Source: Rhodospirillaceae bacterium MC! (GTDB taxonomy: Bacteria > Pseudomonadota > Alphaproteobacteria > MC1). Taken from it: DNA of 64,000 nt. The stretch covers positions 1-64,000 of the forward strand of contig NQOV01000018.1 in assembly GCA_002632265.1 (NCBI GenBank), given 5' to 3'. The notes under the pieces were generated by a model. The model saw only the letters and a list, made by a program, of their open reading frames with translations. It was not told the origin of the DNA and did no database searches. Made by a program: the position numbers and the translations under genes. The first letter of the stretch is position 1. Each line of letters starts with the position of its first letter. Positions 1 to 8,849 of this stretch are shown in pieces.

Positions 1-273
1 CAAAAAAACTACAAACAAGCCCAAAAATACTTCCTTATGGCCCAGGCAAAAAACCACAGTCTATCAGGCTACCCATATTTATTATACATAGCCAAATACA
101 TTTCAAAAGACACAAATCTTTACAATCAATATCTCCACACCTACACCTCCACCCCCACCAACCTCCAAGACTGGCAAGACCGCTTTTCCTCTGGCACCAT
201 CCTAAAATCCAAAATCGAAAATTACGTAATTACCCACAAAAAAATTGCCCAAACAGCCTACGACCAACGATAA
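1..273 (+). CDS. C-terminal part of a TPR/Sel1-like or unknown protein (5' end outside window)
   Basis: The reading frame is open from base 1 without a preceding stop, so this is the last ~90 residues of a gene that begins before the window. The residues are helical and rich in Lys, Asn, Tyr and Gln. The pattern NYKQAQKYFLMAQ followed by a second Tyr-rich helix resembles one helical hairpin of a TPR or Sel1-type repeat, but one repeat is too little for a firm family call. The internal ATG at 37 is in frame and is probably not the real start because the frame continues upstream. It converges with the sugar ABC permease gene on the other strand and they share the hairpin at 322-370. Function unknown. 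Confidence 0.5.
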   Translation, partial: QKNYKQAQKYFLMAQAKNHSLSGYPYLLYIAKYISKDTNLYNQYLHTYTSTPTNLQDWQDRFSSGTILKSKIENYVITHKKIAQTAYDQR

Positions 274-321
274 CATTCATAAAAAAAATTAACCTTGACT
301 ATTTGCCCTAAAAAATGCTAA

Positions 322-370
322 AAAAAACAAACTTAAATCATATAATACAATGATTTAAGTTTGTTTTTTT
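322..370. terminator. bidirectional rho-independent terminator
   Basis: Near-perfect inverted repeat: the arm ACAAACTTAAATCA ends at 340, the 10-nt loop is 341-350, and the complementary arm starts at 351. An A-run lies on the left and a T-run (364-370) on the right, so it can work for both converging genes. Confidence 0.85.
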
Positions 371-390
371 ATTGATTGTTATAAAGATAT

Positions 391-1218
391 TTATTTCCCC
401 ATACCACCTAGACCGTTAACGATATATTTTTGTGTTAATAGATATAAAATTAATAGTGGAATTACGGAAATGAATACGGATGCCATCATAGGGCCCCACT
501 CGGACATATGTTCGCCTTTAAAGGTAGATAATCCTAATGGTAGTGTGAACTGGCTTTTGTCTGATAGTAATAAGCTGGCAAGGAAAAATTCGTTCCATGT
601 GGCGATTACTTGGATAATACAAGCGGTCATAATTGCAGGTCTAGAAAGTGGAATAACGATTCTGAAGAGAATTTGGAAGTTATTAGCACCGTCTATTTTT
701 GCCGAGTCTTCTACTTCATGGGGGAAATCGATAAAGAAAGAATATAAAATGATCGTCGCAAAGGGAATACCGCCAGCAGTATAAGGAAATATTAAACCCC
801 AAGAGCTATTTGACAAGTGTAATGTTGTCATTAAATTATATAACGGCACTAATAATCCTTGTGGTGGCACAGCGTATAAAACGATAATAAATATATACAC
901 TATCTTATTGATTTTAAAGTTAAGTTTCGCTAAAGCATATGAAACACCAGTGGCGATTGATACGGTTAAGCAGGTTGTACCTACGGTTACTAACATGGAA
1001 TTTAAAAAGTAATCTTTAATACCGCTATCCCAAGCTTTCATATAGTTAGATAATAATACAGCTTTTGGAAAAGCCATAGGATCAACAAATATTTCACTAT
1101 TATTTTTTAAGGATGTCATTAATAGCCAAAATGTTGGCACTAATATAATCATGCAATAAATGACAATAAATAAGTATGCCATAAGTTGATTTGGTTTTAA
1201 TTTGTTTAAGTTTGACAT
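391..1218 (-). CDS. carbohydrate ABC transporter permease, MalG/UgpE type
   Basis: Inner-membrane permease subunit of a CUT1-type sugar importer. The 275 residues contain about six hydrophobic segments. The EAA loop that docks onto the ATPase is at roughly residues 175-200 (EDSAKIDGANNFQILFRIVI, followed by P), and its spacing matches MalG-class permeases, as does the length. The start ATG follows an AAGGAT sequence. It lies 12 bp downstream of the partner permease and is the last gene of the cluster SBP - permease 1 - permease 2. No ATP-binding subunit is encoded nearby, so the pair probably uses a shared MsmK/UgpC-like ATPase from elsewhere. The substrate cannot be read from the sequence; the neighbourhood suggests an oligosaccharide. 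Confidence 0.9.
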   Translation of the reverse strand: MSNLNKLKPNQLMAYLFIVIYCMIILVPTFWLLMTSLKNNSEIFVDPMAFPKAVLLSNYMKAWDSGIKDYFLNSMLVTVGTTCLTVSIATGVSYALAKLNFKINKIVYIFIIVLYAVPPQGLLVPLYNLMTTLHLSNSSWGLIFPYTAGGIPFATIILYSFFIDFPHEVEDSAKIDGANNFQILFRIVIPLSRPAIMTACIIQVIATWNEFFLASLLLSDKSQFTLPLGLSTFKGEHMSEWGPMMASVFISVIPLLILYLLTQKYIVNGLGGMGK

Positions 1219-1230
1219 ATGGATAATCCT

Positions 1231-2115
1231 TTATCTTGCATTGCGTTTATTTATAAACAATTGAAGTACACCTACTAATCCAGCTATAACCAATAAAGCC
1301 ACGGAAATACAATCTGCATAGCCCATTCGTGATAAATTAAAGGCGTTATAAATGATGTATGTTCCTACAACTTCCGTTTGATGGCTTGGGCCTCCGTCAG
1401 TTAAGACTCTGATTAAATCGTAACACTTAAACGCACCGATGACGGTAATTAAAGCACATAGCATTAAGACATTTTTACAATTTGGAAGAGTAATACTAAA
1501 GAATTGACGAATGGGGCCAGCTCCATCTAAGGTAGAGGCCTCATATAAATCTTCTGTAATACCAGCCATTGCGGCGATCATGATTATCATCATAAAGCCC
1601 ACACGTTGCCAACAACCAGCAGTGATAATACATACCATTGCTACATATCTTGAGCCTAAGAAACCGCATTCTGGGGCATTTAATCCTAAGGAATCAAAAA
1701 TATTAATTAGTTGGCCCACATTCATATCGTAAATTAGTCCCCAAAGTAGAGCAATGGCAACACTTGAGAAAACAATGGGCATAAAAACAATGGTTCTAGC
1801 TAATGCAGATGTTTTTCTTAAACCTCTAGATGTGATAGCAGCTAATATTGTTCCTAAAGATAGTTGAATAATTATAGAAAGTGTTGCTACCATAAGGTTA
1901 TTTAATAGGGATGTATAGAATATCTTATCTTGAAATAATTCTATATAGTTATTTAATCCGACCCATTGCATACCTTTGGATATTAAAGAGAATTTGAACA
2001 ATGAATCTGTTATTGTGCGTAATAATGGATAAAAAGTAAAAGTTCCCATTATTACTATTGCTGGCAAGCTTAAAATTATACCAGCTATGCAAGAACTTTT
2101 ATTAGAAGTTTTCAT
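1231..2115 (-). CDS. carbohydrate ABC transporter permease, MalF/UgpA type
   Basis: Second membrane subunit of the same importer, 294 residues with about six transmembrane segments and no large periplasmic P2 insertion, as in UgpA/MsmF rather than enteric MalF. The EAA loop is visible near residues 190-215 (EASTLDGAGPIRQFFSITLP). The start is preceded by CAAGGAAATATT, a good ribosome-binding site. It lies 153 bp downstream of the binding-protein gene, separated by a stable hairpin (2210-2238), and 12 bp upstream of the second permease. This is the standard layout in which the binding protein is expressed at a higher level than the permeases. Confidence 0.9.
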   Translation of the reverse strand: MKTSNKSSCIAGIILSLPAIVIMGTFTFYPLLRTITDSLFKFSLISKGMQWVGLNNYIELFQDKIFYTSLLNNLMVATLSIIIQLSLGTILAAITSRGLRKTSALARTIVFMPIVFSSVAIALLWGLIYDMNVGQLINIFDSLGLNAPECGFLGSRYVAMVCIITAGCWQRVGFMMIIMIAAMAGITEDLYEASTLDGAGPIRQFFSITLPNCKNVLMLCALITVIGAFKCYDLIRVLTDGGPSHQTEVVGTYIIYNAFNLSRMGYADCISVALLVIAGLVGVLQLFINKRNAR

Positions 2116-2209
2116 AATATTTCCTTGTAATTTTATTTATATTTATATTTATATTTGTATTTATTCTTGTATTTTATTGTAATGGCATGTAAATAAAGCA
2201 CCCATACGC

Positions 2210-2238
2210 ACAGATGTATTTTTAATATATACATCTGT
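2210..2238. promoter_or_regulatory. intergenic mRNA hairpin between binding-protein and permease genes
   Basis: Perfect 10-bp stem ACAGATGTAT (2210-2219) / ATACATCTGT (2229-2238) with a 9-nt loop. No T-run follows on the minus strand, so it looks like a stabilising or attenuating intercistronic hairpin rather than a full terminator. Such hairpins after the binding-protein gene commonly raise its mRNA level relative to the permeases (inference). Confidence 0.6.
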
Positions 2239-2268
2239 TTGTATGAATAAAATTAAACTACATAAGTA

Positions 2269-3510
2269 TTATTTGTTTAGTTTTACTGCCATATTATGCA
2301 CATCTTGCATGACTTGTTTTGGTGTCATAGATCCGCCTATAAGAGATTGAACATCTGTTAAATATGTTTCACTTAGTACATGATCCATATATACATCTAT
2401 TGCATATACACCATGTTTTATGGTTTTTAAATCTTTGATAATCGCAGGAGAAAATCTATGTTTATATAAAACATTATGATATTTTGCCATACTATTAACA
2501 AATGCTTTTGATAAAGATAAAACCTTTGTACCCTTATGAATCATAAATCCACTGGCCGCAGACAAGTTATATTCCTGTACGTTTTTCACAATTGCATCAT
2601 TTGGCAAAGGAAGTCTTGTAACAGTACCTAAATTTTTACCTAAAGCTTCTAAATATCTTGAATTATTCCAAGTACCTGAATATTCTGTTAGGGTTTTATT
2701 ATTTTCAAATAATGAGGCAATAACATCATTCTTTGTGGTGTTTGGAGAGCGTTCAAAGCATTTATTGTCTTTCATTTCTTTTAAACGTTCTAAAGATTTA
2801 ATATAGCCTGGATTAGTAAATATTTTTTTAATAGAGCTATCCCCGAAATAATCTTTTTTTAGTTCTGCCATAGGAACGTAATAAGCGTTTAATTGAGATA
2901 CAATATGAATCGCACGCCATTTGGTTAAATTCCCAAGACCAAAAGGGATCATTCTAGAGTTTTTCTTTTTTGATATCTTACAAATATTAATTAAATCCTT
3001 AAATGTTTTTGGCGGAGTTAAACTGTATTTTGCAAATAATTTCTTGTTATAGTACAAGTATTTTGTATTCTGAAATAGTGTATATCCATAATTTTTTCCT
3101 TTATATACACCGTATAAATCATAAAAGGCGGGCGTGGTGTAGTTTTTAGCTTTTAGTTGTTTAACAAAGCTTGTCATGTCATAGGAATAACCTGCATTAA
3201 TGAAATCAGCGGCCACTTTACCACCCCAATATTGAAAGACATCTGGTGCGTCATTTGATTTCATAGATACTTTAATAGAAACTTTATAAGGAGCATTATC
3301 CTTATGTACCCAAATTAATTTCGCTCCAGTGGTTTTTTTAAAATCAGCTGCAACGAGCTTTTCCCATTCGTCGTATACATCGCCTGCACCAGTTAGATAA
3401 TCCCATACTCGAAGAGTTTTTGTTTTAGCATTCGCATTAAACCCCATACTTAAAACTAAAGTAGATGTTGCTAAGCATAATGCAAGTTTTTTATTGATAA
3501 ATTTTTTCAT
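2269..3510 (-). CDS. extracellular solute-binding protein, family 1 (sugar ABC transporter)
   Basis: Periplasmic sugar-binding protein of 413 residues, the usual length for family 1 (MalE/UgpB-like). Residues 1-28 form a signal peptide (Lys-rich start, hydrophobic core, cleavage near ANA-KT). The mature part starts with KTLRVWDYLTG, a typical first beta strand, and DAPDVFQYWGG at about 85-95 matches the 'DAPDV' signature of the family. The start has AAAGGATTATTTAAA upstream. It is the first gene of the importer cluster and has a good sigma-70 promoter at 3590-3618. The substrate is unknown; aromatic residues suggest sugar stacking. Many Lys residues are consistent with an AT-rich genome. Confidence 0.9.
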   Translation of the reverse strand: MKKFINKKLALCLATSTLVLSMGFNANAKTKTLRVWDYLTGAGDVYDEWEKLVAADFKKTTGAKLIWVHKDNAPYKVSIKVSMKSNDAPDVFQYWGGKVAADFINAGYSYDMTSFVKQLKAKNYTTPAFYDLYGVYKGKNYGYTLFQNTKYLYYNKKLFAKYSLTPPKTFKDLINICKISKKKNSRMIPFGLGNLTKWRAIHIVSQLNAYYVPMAELKKDYFGDSSIKKIFTNPGYIKSLERLKEMKDNKCFERSPNTTKNDVIASLFENNKTLTEYSGTWNNSRYLEALGKNLGTVTRLPLPNDAIVKNVQEYNLSAASGFMIHKGTKVLSLSKAFVNSMAKYHNVLYKHRFSPAIIKDLKTIKHGVYAIDVYMDHVLSETYLTDVQSLIGGSMTPKQVMQDVHNMAVKLNK

Positions 3511-3589
3511 TTTAAATAATCCTTTGTGTATTAATTAATTGTAAAAGGCCTAACTTTTTATGTGTTTTTTTTAAGTTAAACCTATGGTG

Positions 3590-3618
3590 ATTGTATCTTA
3601 AATAAGAATACTTGTCAA
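3590..3618 (-). promoter_or_regulatory. sigma-70 promoter of the sugar ABC importer cluster
   Basis: On the minus strand TTGACA (3613-3618), a 17-bp spacer, then TACAAT (3590-3595). The leader to the start codon at 3510 is about 75 nt. No operator of the MFS type is seen here. Confidence 0.75.
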
Positions 3619-4288
3619 TATAAAAAAATATTTTATTGATATATTTTTAAATACCATGTGTAAGTTCTTTAAATACTTAAATAAAATATATGGTATAAGA
3701 ATGTGAATTAAATACGAGTTTTAATGAAATTTTTTTTATATAATCCTAGATTCGTATTTAATTTTATAAAACTATAGTAATTATTTATCCTAAAAATTCA
3801 ACTATCTAACTTAAGAAAAACGATTGGTACGTGTGGTATTTTAATAGGTCAAATGTGGAAGTTATATAAAATCACATTGTATACTTATAATTAAAAATAA
3901 AAAACAATATAATATTACACATCAGAAATAAGAGCTAAATAAACATGACTGATTTTATTTTAAAGTCTAATATGATGAATATGATATACAGATTTTAATT
4001 TTCAAAGGTTATCAGATAAATTTTCACAAAATTATTCCCATAATATGACAGACAATAACAACAAAAAAGCAATTGTTACAAATGGGATATTGAGTAATAT
4101 AAATACTCTATACAATATAAAAAACCCTAAGTATTGTAGGTATTTATTATACATTAGTATGGTAATTGTATACATGAAAACTATTATATATTTGCAATAT
4201 AGCAGACAATATAATAAAATATTTATTTGATATCTGTAGTATTTATTCTAATAATATCAATGTGATGTAGCTTTTTTATATTTTTTCT
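3619..4288. other. AT-rich intergenic region, no gene recognised
   Basis: About 670 bp between divergent promoters. It contains only short AT-rich frames without ribosome-binding sites. TACCAT (near 3650) and ATGGTATA (near 3690) form a loose inverted pair about 40 bp apart. Nothing else could be supported. Confidence 0.5.
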
Positions 4289-4327
4289 TTGACTTTAAAA
4301 TTAAATATTGATATGATATTATCATAT
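4289..4327 (+). promoter_or_regulatory. promoter with overlapping palindromic operator for the SSS symporter gene
   Basis: TTGACT (4289-4294), a 17-bp spacer and TATGAT (4312-4317). The -10 lies inside the perfect palindrome ATATGATATTATCATAT (4311-4327). The same TATGA-N5-TCATA arrangement over the -10 occurs in front of the second SSS gene (25475-25489), and the following bases (GATTAATTAA) are conserved too. A repressor binding here would block RNA polymerase directly. Confidence 0.7.
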
Positions 4328-4496
4328 GATTAATTAAGAGATCTATTATATCATAAATAATTTAGTTAGCCTTTACAATGAAAATTTGTATATGGCGATT
4401 CATCATCAAAATTATTATTATAAATTAGTAAAGTAATTTAAAAAATAAAGGTTAACTAAAGACACTAATATAAAAACAAAAAACAAGGAGATGATC

Positions 4497-6254
4497 ATGA
4501 CTGATCTATTAGTATTATTTGTCTATTTTGTATTTTTAGCCATTTTAGGTGTGGCCTTTAAAAATGCAGCAAGCTCAACGAGTGAGTACTTTAGTGGTGG
4601 CGGGAAGATGTTATGGTGGATGGTAGGATCTACTGCATTCATGACCTCATTAAGTGCCATGACTTTCACCGCTCTTATGGGTAAGGCACTAGTTGACGGT
4701 ATGTCGGTTGGTGTGGTATTCCTAGGGAATGCGGCAGGATACTTCTGTAACTATTTATTCTTTGCGGCGAAAGCACGTCAAATGAGAGTGATCAGCCCCA
4801 TACAAGCTATCAGATTAAGATTTGGTAAATTAAACGAACAAGTATTCACATGGTCGAATATTCCAATTAGTGTCATCAATGCAGGCATATGGTTAAACGG
4901 TCTAGCAGTGTTCACAAGTGCGGTAGTAGGATATTCATTAAATACTACTATCATAGTTACAGGTGCTATCGTGTTATTTATGTCATTAGTTGGCGGAAGT
5001 TGGGCGGTTATCGCCTCGGACGTACTACAAATGGTTATCATTACAATCATGACATTTATTGCGGGCATGGTAGCAATATGGAAATCTGGCGGATTATTTA
5101 ACTTATTACACAAAGGTTTACCAATACATCCTGTAATGGGTGCGGGATACAATCACGCATACTTATTTGTTGGTTGGTTTGTATTTATCTTTGTTAAACA
5201 ATTCTTTAGTACTAATAACATTGTAAGTTCTTACAGATATATCGCATCTAAAGATTCAAATCACGCAAGAAAAGCCGCTTTATTGGCTTGTGGTTTAAGT
5301 TGTTTAGGTCCTATCATTTGGTTCTTACCTGCTTGGTACGTATCAGGAAATTACCCAGATCCTACAACTTGGGGTTTACATGGTCTAGGAAATAAAATTG
5401 CTGATGCGACTTACTATATTTTCGTGAAAAGAGAAATGCCTGTTGGTATGGTTGGCTTAATGCTTGCGGCGATGTTTGCTGCTACCATGTCATCTATGGA
5501 TTCAGCGTTAAACAGAAATGCTGGTATTATGCTAACAAGTGTATATGAACCATACTTCTGTAAAGATACTTCTGATAAACATTTAATGTTCGTAAGTAAA
5601 TTATTAACTGCGGTATTTGGTATCATCATTATTGTTGTGGCTTTGGGTTTAACCAGCTTAAGACAATTCGGCTTGTTCGATCTAATGATGTTAGTTGGTA
5701 CTTTAGTTGGTTTCCCTATGTTGATACCGTCTATTTTAGGTTTCTTTGTTCGTAAAACTCCCGATTGGGCAGGTTGGGGAACTATTGCGGTTGGCGTATG
5801 TGTTTCTGCGATCATTTACTTCTTTATTACAAAAGAATCTATACATACAGTATTCGGCGTAATGCTTACTGATAGAGAATTCTCTGAAACAAAATCAGTA
5901 ACATGCGGAGTTGTTGGTCATATGTGTATCACTCTACCATTCTTCTTCCTAACAAAGCTCTTCTATAAAGAACCAGTAGGACAAAGAAAAGAAGAAATCG
6001 AAAAATTCTTCTATAACGTTACTACAGAAATCATCGTAGAAGACACTCCACTTAGTATCACAATGGATAATAGACAGAATTCCATTCTAGGTAAAATGTT
6101 GGCTATCTCTGGTATATGTGTACTTTCGTTAATGCTTGTACCTAATCCACTATGGGGCAGATTATTATTTGCTATCCTTGCAGGGATGTTAATACTTCTA
6201 GGCGGAGCTTTAATTCTCTCACAAAGAAAAGTACCTGCTGAACCTAAAAGCTAA
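4497..6254 (+). CDS. sodium:solute symporter (SSS family), paralogue 1
   Basis: Membrane symporter of the SSS (SLC5-like) family that couples solute uptake to a sodium gradient. It has 585 residues and 13-14 hydrophobic segments, with the substituted-amine loop EYFSGGGKMLWWMVG near the N-terminus and the helix FAATMSSMDSALNRNAG typical of the second inverted repeat. I place the start at 4497 rather than 4491: AAGGAG at 4485-4490 touches the first ATG but is 6 nt from the second. The paralogue at 23470-25239 also begins M-x-D-x-LV after an AAGGAG with an 8-nt spacer. The two paralogues are very similar along the whole length. The substrate is probably a monosaccharide or uronate released in this locus (inference from neighbours). 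Confidence 0.9.
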   Translation: MTDLLVLFVYFVFLAILGVAFKNAASSTSEYFSGGGKMLWWMVGSTAFMTSLSAMTFTALMGKALVDGMSVGVVFLGNAAGYFCNYLFFAAKARQMRVISPIQAIRLRFGKLNEQVFTWSNIPISVINAGIWLNGLAVFTSAVVGYSLNTTIIVTGAIVLFMSLVGGSWAVIASDVLQMVIITIMTFIAGMVAIWKSGGLFNLLHKGLPIHPVMGAGYNHAYLFVGWFVFIFVKQFFSTNNIVSSYRYIASKDSNHARKAALLACGLSCLGPIIWFLPAWYVSGNYPDPTTWGLHGLGNKIADATYYIFVKREMPVGMVGLMLAAMFAATMSSMDSALNRNAGIMLTSVYEPYFCKDTSDKHLMFVSKLLTAVFGIIIIVVALGLTSLRQFGLFDLMMLVGTLVGFPMLIPSILGFFVRKTPDWAGWGTIAVGVCVSAIIYFFITKESIHTVFGVMLTDREFSETKSVTCGVVGHMCITLPFFFLTKLFYKEPVGQRKEEIEKFFYNVTTEIIVEDTPLSITMDNRQNSILGKMLAISGICVLSLMLVPNPLWGRLLFAILAGMLILLGGALILSQRKVPAEPKS

Positions 6255-6284
6255 TTCGTAATATACAAATTAGTACCCTATAAT

Positions 6285-6324
6285 AATACGGATGTGAAAA
6301 TAATCTTTTTCACATCCGTATTTT
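6285..6324. terminator. bidirectional terminator between SSS symporter and glycosidase genes
   Basis: Perfect 16-bp stem AATACGGATGTGAAAA (6285-6300) / TTTTCACATCCGTATT (6307-6322) with a 6-nt loop, followed by a short T-rich stretch. It serves the converging genes ending at 6254 and 6338. Confidence 0.85.
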
Positions 6325-6337
6325 ATTTAATCTACAA

Positions 6338-7486
6338 CTATTTATCTAACTTATCTAGATTAATCAAAAATAGATTAGATGTGGAAAGCTTATACTTACC
6401 ACCAACAGCGGCCATAAATACCGCCTTTGGCTTGCCGTCTTCCATGTAAATTTGTGGTCGCTCATAACGGCCTTCACGTCCTAAGCCGTAAATGGGTTCT
6501 TTTGTGTAAGCGGTTACGCCACTATAAGATTTTACAGGATCGTTAAAATGGATTCCGTCATCGGATGACATGATAATCCCTCTAACATGATCTTCCATAC
6601 CCATATCTCGTGCTATCATATGATATTGATCTTTATAGAAAAAGACACTTGCGTCTTCCAGTTGGGCATTCTTTTTAAATTTAGAATAATCTATGGTAGG
6701 ATTTTCCTTATGTTTAATGTAAGGGCCTTCTAAATTATCGGCAATTGCCAAACCGTAGCAACGATTAACAGGCGAGTCAACACTATCCCACCCCTGACGA
6801 TTACACCCTTTATAATAGATAATATACCTATTATCAGGAGTTTTAATAAAAGCTGGATTAGAAGTTAAGGCTGAATCCCATGTGTTATTCTCGCCCACAT
6901 CTATAATTGGAGTAGTGCCAACTCTTTGCCAAGGACCGTAGGGCGTATCAGCAATGGCCATGCCCACACGCTGGCTTAAAACCACTCCATGATAAGCTTG
7001 CCACATTTTATTATCGAACTCTTCTTTAGTTAGATTTTGTAAGCCAAACTTTTCCATAATATGGTTATCTTTTGGGATGTTGGTTGGGTTCTCTTCCACC
7101 GATAATAAAAGATCTGATAACTCTTGAGCTGTATACTCGATATTCTTCCCAGATGATCCTAAATAAAGTAATACGTACTTGCCGTCAACTTCGGCGACTG
7201 TCGGATTATGGATTGTCCAAGCGTCCCAAGCGTCGCCACCTTGCCCTTCTAGAGCTGTACCTACAACCTTATAAGGGCCTGTGATATCATCGGCCACGGC
7301 GTGCATTACTTTACAGGAAATAACCCATGCAGCGTGGGGAGCGTCTTCTTCCCATTGGCTAAAAAATAAATGATATTTATTATCTGGACCTTTGACGCAA
7401 CTTGCCCCCCAAACCTGCTCGCCCTTAACTTCTAGAATCCTACTTTGAAATTCCAAAGAGCTAGCAAAATTACGTTGTACAGACAT
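6338..7486 (-). CDS. beta-propeller glycoside hydrolase, GH43/GH117-like, copy 1
   Basis: Predicted exo-acting glycosidase with a five-bladed beta-propeller fold, 382 residues, no signal peptide, so cytoplasmic. Each blade start is visible as a repeated 'x-G-K-Y-x-L-Y' strand: NKYHLFFSQW (~30), GKYVLLYLGSSG (~120), NRYIIYYKG (~230), DQYHMIARDM (~300). Acidic residues that could be catalytic sit in GDAWDAWTIHNP (~100), WDSALTSNP (~210) and LEDASVFF (~285). A perfect AAGGAGGT lies 7 nt before the ATG. It is 51 bp downstream of a close paralogue and downstream of a sulfatase, so the three probably form one transcription unit. The exact GH family and substrate are not decided; sulfated saccharides are implied by context. 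Confidence 0.7.
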   Translation of the reverse strand: MSVQRNFASSLEFQSRILEVKGEQVWGASCVKGPDNKYHLFFSQWEEDAPHAAWVISCKVMHAVADDITGPYKVVGTALEGQGGDAWDAWTIHNPTVAEVDGKYVLLYLGSSGKNIEYTAQELSDLLLSVEENPTNIPKDNHIMEKFGLQNLTKEEFDNKMWQAYHGVVLSQRVGMAIADTPYGPWQRVGTTPIIDVGENNTWDSALTSNPAFIKTPDNRYIIYYKGCNRQGWDSVDSPVNRCYGLAIADNLEGPYIKHKENPTIDYSKFKKNAQLEDASVFFYKDQYHMIARDMGMEDHVRGIIMSSDDGIHFNDPVKSYSGVTAYTKEPIYGLGREGRYERPQIYMEDGKPKAVFMAAVGGKYKLSTSNLFLINLDKLDK

Positions 7487-7492
7487 TTTAAC

Positions 7493-7545
7493 CTCCTTAA
7501 AACATATACTTACTTACTTATTGACTTACCTACTTACTTATTTAT
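7493..7545. repeat. tetranucleotide repeat (TTAC/TTTA) between the glycosidase genes
   Basis: The short intergenic gap is made almost entirely of degenerate 4-bp units (CTTA, TTAC, then TTTA) and sits just upstream of the ribosome-binding site of the second glycosidase copy. Copy-number slippage here would change mRNA spacing but no reading frame. Confidence 0.6.
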
Positions 7546-8671
7546 TTAACTTATCTAAATTAATTAAAAACAAGTTAGATGTTGAAAGCTTATACTTACC
7601 GCCAACGGCTGCAGTGAACATCGCTTTAGGTTTGCCGTCTTCCATATAGATTTGAGCTCGTTCATAACGACCCTCACGTCCTAAACCGTAAATTGGTTCT
7701 TTAGTGTAGTCAGCTACGCCACTATAAGCTTTTACAGGATCATTGAAATGGATTCCGTCATCGGATGACATAATAATCCCTCTAACATGATCTTCTCTTC
7801 CCATATCTCGTGCTATCATATGATATTGATTTTTATAGAAAAAGACACTTGCGTCTTCCAGTTGGGCATTATTACCAAAGGGCGAGAAATCTAAGATAGG
7901 ATTGTTTTCATACTTAACATAAGGACCCTCTAGTTTATCGGATGTTGCTAAGCCATATTGACGGTTGGCATTGGAATCATCCACATACCAGCCTTTAATA
8001 TTCCACCCTTTATAATAGATCATATATTTACCGTCTGGAGACTTGATAAATGCTGGGTTTGATGTTACCGCCGAGTCCCATTCTTCTGTTTCCCCTGCGT
8101 CGATGATCGGAGTATTGCCCACTCGTTTCCAAGGACCGTATGGAGTATCAGCAATGGCCATGCCCACACGTTTGGTCGCTACTACGCCACGGTAAACTTT
8201 CCACATTTTAGCATCGAATTCTTCTTTAGTTAGATTATCTATATTATAATTACCTTTTGGAACGTTGGTCGGGTTCTCTTCCACCGATAATAAGATATCT
8301 GATAGCTCTTGAGCGGTATAATCAGTGTTTTTGCCAGATGATCCCATATAAAGTAATACGTATTTGCCATCAACTTCGGCAACTGTAGGATTATGAACGC
8401 TCCAAGCGTCCCAAGCGTCGCCCCCTTGCCCTTCTAGAGCTGTACCTACAACCTTATAAGGGCCTGTGATATCATCTGCCACGGCGTGCATTACTTTACA
8501 AGAAATTACCCATGCAGCGTGGGGAGCGTCTTCTTCCCATTGGCTAAAGAATAAATGATATTTATTATCCTTATCCCTTACGCAACTAGCACCCCAAACC
8601 TGTTTTCCTTCAATTTCTAAAACTCTATTTTGAAATTCTAACGAGCTAGCAAAATTACTTTGTATAGACAT
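7538..8671 (-). CDS. beta-propeller glycoside hydrolase, GH43/GH117-like, copy 2
   Basis: A 377-residue paralogue of the glycosidase at 6338-7486, with the same blade motifs and the same probable acidic residues (GDAWDAWSVHNP, WDSAVTSNP, LEDASVFF). The first ~125 and last ~90 residues are nearly identical between the copies, including at DNA level, while the middle (residues ~125-240) has diverged. That pattern suggests recent tandem duplication with later gene conversion, or selection for different substrates. The ATG is preceded by AAGGAGAATAAC. No convincing promoter lies in the 178 bp upstream, so it is probably cotranscribed with the sulfatase. No signal peptide. Confidence 0.7.
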   Translation of the reverse strand: MSIQSNFASSLEFQNRVLEIEGKQVWGASCVRDKDNKYHLFFSQWEEDAPHAAWVISCKVMHAVADDITGPYKVVGTALEGQGGDAWDAWSVHNPTVAEVDGKYVLLYMGSSGKNTDYTAQELSDILLSVEENPTNVPKGNYNIDNLTKEEFDAKMWKVYRGVVATKRVGMAIADTPYGPWKRVGNTPIIDAGETEEWDSAVTSNPAFIKSPDGKYMIYYKGWNIKGWYVDDSNANRQYGLATSDKLEGPYVKYENNPILDFSPFGNNAQLEDASVFFYKNQYHMIARDMGREDHVRGIIMSSDDGIHFNDPVKAYSGVADYTKEPIYGLGREGRYERAQIYMEDGKPKAMFTAAVGGKYKLSTSNLFLINLDKLNK

Positions 8672-8849
8672 GTTATTCTCCTTACTTTATATTTATATTA
8701 TTATGTGTTATTATAACATATATTCTTATATTTCATATACTTATCTGATACACATTCATATTATGTATACGCATGTGATAGGACATAAAGACATAAGGAT
8801 ATAAGAATATATTGTTATACTCTTAAATTAGCTAAATAGATTAACTAAC
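8672..8849. other. intergenic region with a half operator site
   Basis: AT-rich gap between sulfatase and glycosidase. It contains ATGTATAC at 8763-8770, identical to the left half of the operator found before the MFS genes, but no matching right half and no TTGAC-type -35. No terminator seen, consistent with read-through from the sulfatase gene. Confidence 0.4.

Noticed and set aside
4045-4230. 61-codon open frame before the first SSS gene
   Set aside because: No ribosome-binding site, composition typical of AT-rich non-coding DNA, no recognisable protein pattern.
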